Source: Ornithodoros turicata (Eukaryota > Arthropoda > Arachnida > Ixodida > Argasidae). Taken from it: 64,000 nucleotides of DNA. Location: contig NC_088206.1 of the NCBI RefSeq assembly GCF_037126465.1, positions 32,800,790 through 32,864,789 on the forward strand, written 5' to 3'. Position numbers and translations under genes: made by a program. Below the pieces are notes generated by a model. That model was not told where the DNA came from. It worked only from the letters and a program-made list of their open reading frames with translations, and did no database searches. Positions 52,200-61,897 of the stretch are shown in pieces; positions within the stretch are counted from its first letter, which is position 1; each line of letters starts with the position of its first letter.

Positions 52200-53625
52200 T
52201 TCGTCCAAACGTTTATTTCGTCCAAGTACTCACAACGTCCAAATATTTAGTTCGTCCGAAAAAAATCGGACGTACTGGACACTTGGACGAAATGAACAGG
52301 CGAGGAGAAACTTGCCCAGCGCGTCCAATACCCGTACCGTCCAATAGCTCATTTCGTCCAAATGGGGGAATTCCCAAAGGCTCTGCTCCTTTCGGCAGAC
52401 GACTGCCTAAGGCTCTGCTCCTTTCGGCAGGCGACTGCCTGGCTACATTCATGTAAGCACAGGCCATTTTGACACTGGGTGAATGGCAGGTGACTGTATT
52501 CATGAAAGCAAACGGATTATCGCTAAAACGGGGAATCACAGAAAACACAAACCCGTTCACAGGACCACTGACCTACAGTGACCGTCCAGTTAACGATGTG
52601 TTGTTTTCTATAACTCTTTAATATGTGTTCTCGCTAAGTACCGCGTTTCCCAATGTGAGTGATGTTTCTTGGAAACATCGAGGGATCTGAAAGGAAACTT
52701 GCGACCCTTTGCCTTTACGTAGACTACTTCGAGCGGCAGCGGCTTACCAACGTTCATCTCTGGAATTATTTTGCGGATGAGGACGATCTCCGCACAAACA
52801 ATCACGCCGAAGGGTCGCATAATTCGCTGCGCATGAAATTCAAGAGCCAACCCCACATGACGTTTTCGAAGTTCCTCGTCGAATTTGAGTCAACCATACA
52901 CAATGTAAGCACAACCAGGTAAGCAACAAATTCGCATAATCAGGGAACATCATCATGATAATTAATAGAATATAGGATATATACTTCCTCGCTTGCTCTC
53001 TTTGTATTCATGCTTCTTACCGCCATTTGCAGGTACGCATTCGGCTGCTGTTGAACTTCGCCAAGCAGGAGACGACGCAATTTCGTGGTGAACAACGCGA
53101 CGGTACAAGAGGCTCGCTCTTCCTTCTCATGGGCGTACGGAAAATACAGCTCAGGGGAAATGATGCTGGGGAACGAAGCATCCTTCACAGACGTAACAGA
53201 GCAGTTTGCTCATGTCATCAAGTCATACCTGCAGCGCATGTCCCACTTGCTGGGCCATGCTAATTAATACGTTAGTTGTTCAAATGAAAAATAAAAAATA
53301 CAAGAAAAATAAATAAACAGAGCAGGCTGAGCATTTGTTTTTCGTTTTACTTGGTGTATGGCATGGCATCTTTCGGTGTGAATGGTTAAATCCTACCTTC
53401 AATCGTAAACGAAGCAATTGTTCACTCGCATTCGGAGATCCCCCTCCCTTTTCGGACGAAACAAGAGTTTGGACGGTACGGTTATTTGGACGGGTTGGTC
53501 AAGTTTTCCCCCCTTTGGTTCAGTTCGTCCAATGCCCACCATGTCCAATTTTTTTCGGACGTGCTGAGTACTTGGACGTTGTGAATACTTGGACGAAATA
53601 AACATTTGGACGAATCGGGGTGCTA
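52200..53625 (+). mobile_element. Element D: MULE-like transposon with TTCGTCCAAA-motif ends
   Basis: The left end has CCCCATTTCGTCCAAACG, and the inverted right end CACCCCGATTCGTCCAAATG. Both continue with repeats of (T)TTCGTCCAA and GGACGAAAT words for about 180 bp. A MULE transposase C-terminal fragment lies between them. A target duplication could not be defined. Confidence 0.7.
52640..53267 (+). pseudogene. MULE-type transposase, C-terminal fragment
   Basis: 52659-52922 encodes YFERQRLTNVHLWNYFADED, then RTNNHAEGSHNSL and a KFLVEFES segment: the conserved region after the MULE DDE core, where RTNN-x-EG-x-H is the hallmark. A GTAAGC donor follows TTR at 52919. An AG acceptor at 53033 leads to the last exon, which in one frame ends QFAHVIKSYLQRMSHLLGHAN at 53267. 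The catalytic core upstream is missing, so the protein is inactive. Confidence 0.7.
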
Positions 53626-53834
53626 CCATTCACTCCGGCCGTAGAAGCCCGTACGGAACCTTTCTTCCCTCCGGGCTGTTGACCCACAATTCGCATGAAC
53701 CTTTAAACACGTCACGCCTAACCCTTTAAATACCATGCCAATGATAAGGACGGTGCCCAGAAGAAGAACAGTCTCTGTTCGAAATATCGGCGGCTTCTGT
53801 CCTGAGGCAACTCCCTTCCTTAACTTATAACGAG

Positions 53835-53978
53835 TTCTTTTTGACGGGTAACTTCTCAATCTACGGTCACAAATATAATAACACTTGAAACACCCACCTT
53901 TCAATATTTTTGCTCCTGTACCTTTTATAAAATGGCTCTTGGCTACCTTCTGCATTTCTTCTCTCCATGCATAAAGAT
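53835..53978 (-). pseudogene. MULE-like N-terminal exon remnant (minus)
   Basis: An acceptor ATTTCAG, then MHGEEK-like start codons and, in frame, AWREEMQKVAKSHFIKGTG, KILKGGCFKCYYICDR. It is homologous to 23028-23138. The YYICDR box resembles the Tyr/Cys motif that precedes some MULE domains. The upstream non-coding exon and promoter block (54040-54429) read in the same direction. Confidence 0.45.
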
Positions 53979-54039
53979 CTGAAATCAGTAATAATTAAAT
54001 CTCAGTATTAACACAATTCTCATGTGTTTTATTTCGTCA

Positions 54040-54429
54040 CAAATCCCATCCTCGAGCAAACCGCTGCCTGCTAGCGCATGCGCACGCGAAGCGAGCAGAT
54101 GGCAAGGCCCAAGGCGGCAGCAGCAAAGAACGACACGTGACGTCACTGCTGGCGCATGCGCAGCGCAATTGATTTTTCTCTCCCGAAGGCCAAGTCGATT
54201 GGAGCGCGGTCTCTCTTGTAACCCTGATTACATCACAATCCTCCTCCTCCTCCTCCTCGTTTTGTCATGCAAAGCCAGTCGAGCGGGAACGCACGCGTCG
54301 ATGTTCGGGAGCGTTTTATTCCAAATACCGCGTACAGATAATTTTTTTCTGTGTTAGTTGTCACGTCGAGTTACGTCCTTTCGTAATCTCCAGAAACAGA
54401 AAATCTCTTGGGTGGCTTTCTGGGCTCCT
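54040..54429 (-). promoter_or_regulatory. CpG-rich promoter-like block, second copy
   Basis: GCGCATGCGCAC at 54074-54085, TGACGTCA (a full CRE) at 54138-54145 and GCGCATGCGCA at 54152-54162. Sequence, order and spacing match the inverse of 16440-16640. It reads toward the AWREEMQK exon ending at 53978. The outer end, AGGAGCCCAGAAAGCC next to TTAA (54430-54433), resembles AGGAGTACAGAAAGC at 16287, so it may be the terminal part of a TTAA-target element. Confidence 0.5.
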
Positions 54430-54439
54430 TTAAGGGACA

Positions 54440-55330
54440 GAGGTCGAATTCACAAACGTGATCGTAAGTTACGCTAAGATGCGCTAAGACGTCGTAGCCT
54501 GCGACGCGCGTACGACGGCGTCGTAGGCACGATTCACAAAGCTATCATAGTGGAGAGGGTACCCCCTTTGACGAGGAAGAGGTAGTTGCTCGCTTCCTGT
54601 CACGTGCACCTCCGAGAGAAACAGCCAAAGGGTGCGAGACTATGTTTTCGCTATGGTAACGATGACGAAAATTTGTAATCGCACCAATAAGAGTCGTCCC
54701 GTTAGAAGAAGACGAAGTTGTTCGTCCCCAAATGTTTTGTTACTGCACGTGCTCTCGGTCTTTCAGTAGCCATAATGGATGCCATGCAATCACAGGCGAA
54801 ACGCATTCGATGACACAGCAAATAATATATTCCCAGTATGTTGGTCTCGGGGAGGGGGTGGGTGAGGGTGTTTTGTAAGCGGTGTGTGGCACCCAGTTTT
54901 GCAGCTTTTATGGCTTCTTCTGCCTTTCTTGCAGATAATTTGGAGGGGTGTCTTAGCGGGGTGTAGGGGATGTTTGAAAAATCTCTGCGACCCGATTTTA
55001 CGGAGCACAAAGTTGAAGCATTTGTTGAAGGTTACCAAGCAAAAAAGTGCCTCAATGTCACTTCGGGGATGATCTCGAAGGTTCTGTGGCAAAGTGCAAT
55101 GCGTTGGCGCGTATTACGGAGTCTTTGTTTGCGGTCTCCAAATCCACCGCTGCCAAATAACGCCGCCATCTTTCTTCGTAAGACTGCTCGGGAGCTCTCG
55201 CAGGATACCGCCGTAAGCTCCGAAGATTTTGCGACGCGCGCCCTTCGTGAATCTACACTTCGTCGTAACTTGCCCGTACGACGGAGATACGACAGATTCC
55301 GTCACACGAGCTCTTTGTGAATCCGACCTC
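54440..55330. mobile_element. TIR element with GAGGTCGAATTCACAAA ends
   Basis: Left GAGGTCGAATTCACAAACG and inverted right GAGGTCGGATTCACAAAGA; further inward CGTCGTAG and CGTACGACG words recur at both sides. A minus-strand ATG near 54790 (MASIMATERPRARAVTKHLG) may open a protein, and the plus-strand LLLPFLQ/PDFTEHKVEAFVEGYQ stretch near 54990 may be an exon on the other strand. Harbinger-like identity is a guess; no transposase core or target duplication was established. Confidence 0.5.
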
Positions 55331-56449
55331 AGGAGGTTAGGGTTGACCTTGGCGCTCTCGCGCTATTAGTTCCGCATCGCTTCGGAGCAGGTGTGGTGTG
55401 GAGGTGTGCTCCAGTGCGTAAAGAAGCGACAGATTCGGGCTGTCATCTGGCGCTTTCATCTGGCGATTCGGGCTGTCATCAGAGTCTTCTGGCGCTCGTT
55501 TTTGTTTTTGTTAGCTCTAGCACCGAAACATATCTGCTGCCTGAAAAAATGATAGAGTAGATGGAAAATGCGACGGGTATTGTGCAGTATGAACTCTGGG
55601 TAGGTCAGTGTCATGTGAACAAAATGATGTCATCAAGTGCCCGCTATCGTTTTGTGCAACTAGAGCACACCGTGCTTCCGCGTTATGATTTTACGTTGAC
55701 ATTGCCGCACAAAATTATGCTGCGAAATAGCGTGACAGCTTTGTCTGATAATAACATAATCGCCGATAAATATGTACTAAAAATTCAAGAAATATGCATG
55801 CAACTACGCACGAAAAATATGCGCCGAATGTGCACCTCGAAATACGCATTAAAAGTGTTAATATAAGCATTGTGTTTCATCGTTATTGGTGCGAAATGCG
55901 AAGTCAATGAAATTTTGACAATATTTGAGTGCTGTATTAAGGATCACGCGGTAAAATAATAGAGCGTATTCACCTACGTCACGTTGTGACGTAGCAGGCG
56001 CTTAAGCTCCTCTTACTGGTAATCACTTTTCGTGGTAGCGCCATTGAGACATGACAAACTGGGCGATTTTTCGAAGCAGCAACCATAGTTTTCGTAAAAT
56101 AAAACGTGAAAACGGCAATGGCGAAGTGTCTTCTGGATAAATGCAGGGAATGGACGCGACCGGATTTGAAAACACCGCACTCAAGGCTTCGTTTTCGAGC
56201 AAACGCTAGATGATCTCGGCAGCTGCGCCAAAAAAGTCTTTCACTATGGCGGCCAAACGGGCCAAACGCGTTCCTTTGATGTCCCGTTCAGGAGCATGCA
56301 GCAGAGAAAGCATACACCACAAACAAATTTTGGCACTTGTAGCACTGCGCCATTGCGCAGATTGAATAATAATATAATCGGGAGTAGATATGCACGTAAC
56401 GTGTGCAGCCTGTTTGTGGTATATTGACAGATGTCAATACTATGTATGT
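55331..56449. other. Unassigned sequence
   Basis: 55343-55375 matches 16090-16115. A 101-codon frame at 55561-55866 starting MENATGIVQYELWVGQCHVN has no recognised domain and no second copy here. Nothing else is supported. Confidence 0.4.
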
Positions 56450-57256
56450 GGTACATCAGGGTTCGTACACGTCATCACCGTACCCCAATCGATATGAATA
56501 ATAGCTTGCTCAAATGAAGTCAGTCCTGCGTCTGTTGCCCTCTTGTTAAGAACAGTATTAGTTTTGCTACGTTTTTCATTTGTTTCCATGGACAGAAATG
56601 TAGAATTGAACCATGAGGTCAATTAGTGTGGAAGAGTTTTGTGTTACCCGAGTTGGTGAACAAATGATGTTCAAAAAGCCATAACTCTCAAGTAGATCGT
56701 TCAGACCGTGACTAGAACGAGAATCTGTGAGCAGATCTATGTTGAAATCTCCGCATATCACGGCATTCAACTTGTTATCACATGAGTATGATAACAAGCG
56801 TTCCAAACAGTCAAAAAAGATTTGGAAGCTTCCTTGTGGGGGACGATATAAAGCTGCGTACAAGAACTTCCCACTTTCGACTGGTAACAATTCGCAATGT
56901 GGTGTGGAACACATTAATTCCTGAACTACCGAGCCATCAGTAAGATCACTTGACAAAAGGATTTCGACGCCGCCTCCTCGCTTATCTGTGCGATTGAGTG
57001 AGAAACAAGAGTAGCGTGGCTGGTTATAGCTGGGGTCGTCAGTAAACCAGGTCTCAGAAAACATGAGAACGTCAAAGGAAAACTCGAGGGCTAGAAAGGC
57101 ATCAACGTCATCATGTTTGTTTCGTAGCGACTGAGCATTTAAATGTAAACACGATAAAGTATGTTGTCCGCGTGTAGTATTCGGCAGGTGGAGCGCATTC
57201 TGTGCTGTGTACGCACAGCTCATACAAGAATACAGGCCTTCTGACGTAGACAGCAA
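56450..57256 (-). pseudogene. LINE ORF2, apurinic-type endonuclease domain
   Basis: LSCLHLNAQSLRNKHDDVDA (Asn of the first motif), FSETWFTDD (catalytic Glu), AALYRPPQ, ICGDFNIDLL (Asp and Asn) and RVTQNSSTLIDLM follow the order of LINE EEP endonucleases, which nick target DNA to prime reverse transcription. A frameshift near 56610 continues the protein as STFLSMETNEKRSKTNTVLN to about 56450. The conserved S-D-H end motif is not clear. Confidence 0.8.
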
Positions 57257-57269
57257 GGTTTATTCGCGG

Positions 57270-58468
57270 TTAAACGAGGTTGTTAAGGTCCACGGTGGAG
57301 CTTACACGGATGGGGTTTTCAGATTCGTCCTTTCTTACATATATGGCACCGTACTTATGCCATACAAATTTGTAGAGCAAGTCCTTGGCGCGCATCCGAG
57401 CGTCGTAGAACAGTTTTCGATTAGATGCGGTCAAGTTCTCGGTAACATATGTGTTTTTGTTGTCAATTTTATGGGTTCGAAGCTTGCTTCTATTGGCCAG
57501 TCAACGTTCACAAATGGATCTGTTTGTGAACCGGACGATTACTGCTGTTTTTTTTTTTTTTTGATTGCGTGTTCGCGCCGCGAAGCAATTGGCTATGAGC
57601 GGCGTACAGATGTGGACAGATGGAAAGAGGAGAGCAGGAAGGAGTGGGGGACAGGGAGATTAGTATGCGTCGACTTCAGTGGGACTGGGCCGACTTCAGT
57701 GGGAACTGTGCCGACATTCGTCTGGAAAGTCTTCGGAAAACCCAGGGAAAACCTCAGACAGCACAGCCGGCGGTAGGATTCGAACCCACCACCTCCCAGT
57801 CTTCACGACCTTGGTTACCACCAACGAGCGGACGCCGCGGGGATTTTTCCCGGTTTGAACGGTAGCCTGTGAATTGCCTCGATGCTGTTGGTATCGGGCT
57901 TAGGCACATTCAGAACTGCTGCAACTTCGCTTAGTTTGTCTAAGAGACCCTCGTTCGGGGCATAAGAAATTCCATGGATTTCAAGATTATTCCTCCGGCC
58001 ATATTGCTCAAGGTCGTTTAGATCCCGTTTTACGCTTTCCAGCGCGCTCAGATGAACGGCACTGTGTTCAATCTTGTCTACACGCTTTCGAAGGGTGCCT
58101 ATTTCCTGTTTCTGATGGGAAAGTTCGGAGAGTACTTGGTCATATTTGTCAGACATTACTTGAAGCGAGCTCTCCATTTGCACAAGTGTTTCGCTCATGG
58201 CACACACTTTATCTTTCAGCGACACGAGGTCTTGGAGCATGTTGAATATTTTATCTAGTTTGTCACTGTCGTTATCTGAAGAGACCTGTTTCTTCACCTG
58301 TGCGGTCCCGCTTTTGCAGCTCTGACATATCCAGTTGCTACGGTTTGTACGAACACCTGAGCACTCGATGTGGAAAGGAGCGTGGCATTCTTGACAGAAG
58401 GTCACTGTGTCTCGCGTGGTAAACAGAATGCAGCAACTGCGCATTTGCGCGGGGTACCAGAACAACAT
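57270..58468 (-). pseudogene. LINE ORF1 with PHD-like finger and coiled coil, split by a SINE
   Basis: A start at 58468 or 58444 leads to FCQECHAPFHIEC and WICQSC, a PHD-type zinc finger. A Lys/Glu-rich coiled coil of about 80 residues (SLKDKVCAMSETLVQ onward) follows, then LEQYGRRNNLEIHGI, the start of the RNA-binding core common in CR1/L2-type ORF1. At RLPFKPGKIP the SINE interrupts. Beyond it the frame resumes as VRFTNRSICERWLANRSKLR and ends VDLNNLV with TAA at 57270. Apart from the insertion the protein looks intact. Confidence 0.8.
57548..57838 (-). repeat. tRNA-derived SINE with poly-A tail
   Basis: On the minus strand the head GGTAACCAAGGTCGTGAAG and GGTGGGTTCGAATCCTACCG contain A- and B-box sequences of a tRNA-like promoter. 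The body GCTGTGCTGTCTGAGG to GACGCATACT is shared with 38645-38815. It ends in about 15 A. A clear target duplication is not visible. Confidence 0.85.
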
Positions 58469-58471
58469 GTC

Positions 58472-59050
58472 AAAAAGTTGCAGGTCGGACTGCACATTTC
58501 GCTCTACAGATGCGTTCCATTCGTTGCGCAAAACCTGGTATAGTATTGCGAAAAAGCTTCCAGAGCGTCCGCCCGGTTACCCTCTTGTAGTACGTCCAAA
58601 AGATAGGCTACCTCCACGCCATAATCACAGAACGCCGGGTCTGACCACCGCGAAAAGAGTGCAGGAAGCCGAATGCAAAAATCGCTTGTACGTCACATAC
58701 TAACGTCTTCTCCGATTCCAGTTCTTTGATTATGTTAAGGACTTCAGTTGACGAGACTCTAAGAAATTTCATCTTGATTTCATTCTTTATTTCTTGATTT
58801 CTTGATTTCTTTCATTAGGCGCTGCACCTAAAGCCAAGAACTACGCTGAAGAAAAAGGAGCATTCGCTTGGGAGCTTGCTTTTTGTTTCCATTTAGAGGA
58901 GGCAAAGGAATTTCCGCGGCTCCCCACATTATAAATTAGTGCGTGGCCAGTAGAATATATTCGGATTTTTTCGGAATATGCCGATTCCGCAAAAATCCAA
59001 CCGGGGGTGTTTTCCGGCATTTTTCGGCAAATGTAGGAAACCCTAGGTAT
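58472..59050. other. Unassigned sequence
   Basis: Upstream of the CR1-like ORF1 (possibly its 5' untranslated region) and the far 3' flank of the Jockey/I-like LINE. A TTTCTTGATTTC repeat lies at 58785-58815. No gene was recognised. Confidence 0.4.
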
Positions 59051-59347
59051 AATTGAGGGCTAAATTATGGCATGAGGGCTAAAATTATGGCATACACTTC
59101 CGCTGTAAAGACAGACATGGTAACCTTCAAACGATGTGACCTTGTAACAGTGCCAGTGACCATAGCGCATGATACCCCGGAAACAGTCTTTGACCATCAG
59201 TGTACAACTCTACATGGCTGCCAAAGCTATCCTTTAGAACTCAAATTCCTGTTGCAGTACGGTGTTAGCAGTTTCACGTTTGTTGTATCTGGAGAGGGAC
59301 ATGTTACATTTTGTAGGGGGCTGCCATAGAGGAATCTTGTAATTGAC
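59051..59347 (-). pseudogene. LINE-3 RNase H remnant
   Basis: After the linker the frame reaches LYTDG, the first catalytic Asp block of RNase H, and in a shifted frame VSGVSCAMVTGTVT and SVFTAEVYAI, with the conserved Glu of the AE-x-YAI block. It then stops after ILALMP near 59070. Frameshifts and the missing C-terminal half make it inactive. Confidence 0.65.
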
Positions 59348-59359
59348 TCAAGGATCATA

Positions 59360-61885
59360 CACACACATACACACACACATAAATGAAATGATGATGTGGT
59401 GCGTCATTCTCCGCCGTTATGGCGGTACACTGCCCTATTGCGGTTGTGGAAGGGATGAGAAAGGGATGATGATGGAAAGGTGTCCGGTTAAAGTTCGTCC
59501 ATTAGTCCTGTGCTGGAGAGGAACTCAGCAACAGCTCGTAGGCCTTGCATCAGATGTGAGGGGTCCGACCATGGCCCGAGAATTTTGACTAAGTCGAGCT
59601 GGCGTTGATCGACGCGTTGGAGAGCACGCGTTGGAGAGCCATGAGGGTGCGCTCGCGATCGTACTCTCCGCAGACCAGGAGGACGTGATGGAGGTCACCA
59701 CGCACACCACACATGGAAGAGGTTGGGACGTGCCGACACCGAGGAGGTGTTTGAAGGCCGGCGTAAACGGCACATTAAGTCTCATGCGGTGGAACAGTGT
59801 GGCAAAGGAACGCGGCATTCGGCGGGGGAGAGTAAGGGACAAGCTGGGGTCAATGGAGTAAAGCAGGGAGTGGGTGGTGATGTCACGTTGCCATTGAGAC
59901 TGCATCATGGGGCCAGTGAGGCTTGAGACGAGGTAACGGCGATCCCCCGAGACAAGATGGTGGGGACACGCCGGGTGTACTGGTGCACGCCTGCGGCTGT
60001 TCGATCTGCGTCCTCGTTTCCGCTGATACCCACATGACCCGGGATCCACTGGAAGACGATAGAGTGGCCTAGTGCGCTTGCGTTCTTGTATACCTGTAGA
60101 ATTTCAATGACCACAGGACTGAGGAAGCCACTGTGTGTGGCGACACTGTGTGGCAACTATGCATAGTTGCCACACATTGCAGTGCAGATCTGGAATCTGT
60201 AAAAACGACCCAGGAGCGAACGGGGCTGTCAGTAATTTTCCGCAAGGCGAAAAGAATAGCATAAAGCTCAGCGCATGTTGACGATGTCTTATGTGAGTGA
60301 TGATGGCCATCTGAAATTGACTCGGAGGGAATGACAAAGGCAGACGACGAACTTCCCCTCGTGGTTGAGCCGTCCGTGAAAACTGCAGTGGAAGTATCAT
60401 AACTCATCATATCGAGAGTGAGCTGCTTCGTCACGCATGCAGCGACGTTGCCTTTCTTCCCTGTTAGCCCAGGCACGGACATAGAAATGCAGGTCATCGG
60501 AAAAGTCCAAGGAGGAGTGCTGGCAGCTGTGGGTGCGACCACAAAGTCAGGTATGCTAGCCTTCAGTTGAGAGACACATGGGTGTACACTGCTGTGCTTG
60601 CGTCTTCGAAGCTTCCTAACTGGCGGATGCCGCCGATGGTGAGCTAGAAGGCGGAGGTACTGCCGACACGTCTCCCCGTAGCGAAGCACTTCAAGCGGGG
60701 CTTCCTTAGCCTCAGCAATGACCATATGGGTCTCTGCCGCCCAAGGGACTCCCAAGCACACTCGGAGACTGCGCGCCAGGAGGCACTGAAGTTTATGGAT
60801 TGAGGAAGGTGGAAGACCATTCAACACAGGCAAGCTGTATGCAAGTGACCCGCGAACCAAAGCTCGGTGAACGGCCAAAAGCGACGCCATAGCACTGCCC
60901 CGCTTCATGCCTGCCAGATGCCTGATCACCGCAATCCACCGGTGGACCTTGGTTTCCAAGCTCGCTATGTGCTTCACCCAAGATTGCCTGGAACCGTAAC
61001 ACCCAGGAAGCGATGAAAAGATGCACTCCTCAGCTGTACACCAGCAACTGAAAGAGGGAAGGGATGCATGTTCCTTCTCGTAAACGGGAGTACCACGGAC
61101 TTTTCAGTCGAGATGTCCATGCCGGCCGTTGTGAGGTAGTGCTCAATAGTGTTCAAAGCGTGTTGCAGGCGTCGCTGGATGGCCGGACGGGATTTGCCGC
61201 TGGTCCAAATACAGATGTCATCCGCGTAGATCGAAATTGACAGTTTCTTTCCAATGCAGCCACGAATACCCGCCATGGCCACGTTAAACAGAATTGGGCT
61301 CAATACGCTCCCCTGTGGAACTCCATGGGTCATCGATGCATGCTCTGTATCCCCTTGACGGGAGCGAACAAATAGTTGCCTGCCATGGATGAAGTCCTTA
61401 ATCCATGAGAGAGCTCTGGAGGGCAGGCCAGCTTGGTTGAGGGGAGGGAAAATGGAGGCGGGACTCACGGTGTCGTAAGCGCGTTTAACATCAAGAAACG
61501 CAGCCACCACTGTCTTCTTACGCGCCTTTTCTTCTTCCACCGACGTAATGAAGTCAAGAACCGAGTCCATGGAAGACCTGTGCTGGCGGAATCCTGACAT
61601 TTCCTGCGGAAAGATGGAGCTCTCGAGCCACCACTAGATTCTGTGGAGGATCATGCGCTCCAACAACTTGCCAAGGCAGCTAGTCAAGCTCACTGGCCTG
61701 AAATAAGAGAGCTGAGAGGGTGATTTTCCCGGCTTCAGTAGTGGGACAACTTGCGCCTGCTTCCAACTGTCAGGTACTTTCCCGGTTCTCCAGGACGTGT
61801 TAAATACCTCGAGCAGGCACTTCTGACATCGCTCATCCAGATTACGGATCGCCCGGTACGTGATATTGTTCATAGAGTTCATTGT
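59360..61885 (-). mobile_element. 5'-truncated I-like LINE with 12-bp target duplication
   Basis: TCAAGGATCATA is present at 59348-59359 and 61886-61897. The copy ends at its 3' side in a (TATGTGTG)-type tail at 59360-59382 and starts abruptly inside ORF2, the signature of target-primed reverse transcription with 5' truncation. It is inserted in LINE-3 in the same orientation. Confidence 0.9.
59560..61882 (-). pseudogene. I-like LINE ORF2: reverse transcriptase and RNase H
   Basis: Starts truncated within RT: VPDSWKQAQVVPLLKPGK, FRPVSLTSCLGKLLER, then (after a frame break at about 61615) GFRQHRSSMDSV, FLDVKRAYDTV (catalytic Asp), GVPQGSVLSP and IYADDICIW (catalytic DD). A second break near 60975 leads to thumb sequence ending CRQYLRLL and an RNase H: VFTDGSTTRGSSS, ELYAILFAL, FTDSRSAL; a third break gives QWIPGHVGISGNEDAD. 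The C-terminal zinc-finger-like part continues in degraded frames to about 59560. RNase H after RT is characteristic of the I clade. At least three frameshifts make it inactive. Confidence 0.85.
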
Positions 61886-61897
61886 TCAAGGATCATA

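Larger units (their letters stand above)
52005..53818. mobile_element. Penelope-type insertion with inverted terminal sequence and 15-bp target duplication
   Basis: CTTAACTTATAACGA occurs at 51990-52004 and 53819-53833. Inside, 52020-52195 and about 53655-53818 are inverted copies (GAAGGGAGTTGCCTCAGGAC, GCCGCCGATATTTCGAACAG, GGCATGGTATTTAAAGGGTT). A long target duplication and these GATATTTCGAACAG sequences suit Penelope-like terminal repeats (assignment from memory, moderate). The interior is occupied by element D, so no Penelope coding region remains. Confidence 0.55.
56450..58468 (-). mobile_element. CR1-like LINE fragment: ORF1 and endonuclease, no RT
   Basis: Reading leftwards: ORF1 (58468-57270), the ORF2 endonuclease (57256-56450), then an abrupt end with no reverse transcriptase. 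LINE copies are normally truncated at the 5' side, so loss of the 3' side suggests later deletion or recombination. A SINE is inserted in ORF1. Confidence 0.7.

Noticed and set aside
46910..54429. One 7.5-kb TTAA element bounded by AGGAGCC words
   Set aside because: The left TTAA lies inside a GTAAC-rich repeat that continues beyond it, and only about 10 of 13 end bases agree; probably coincidence.
55561..55866. 101-codon plus-strand gene
   Set aside because: Open and starts with ATG, but no domain, no second copy, no splice or codon evidence; left as unassigned.
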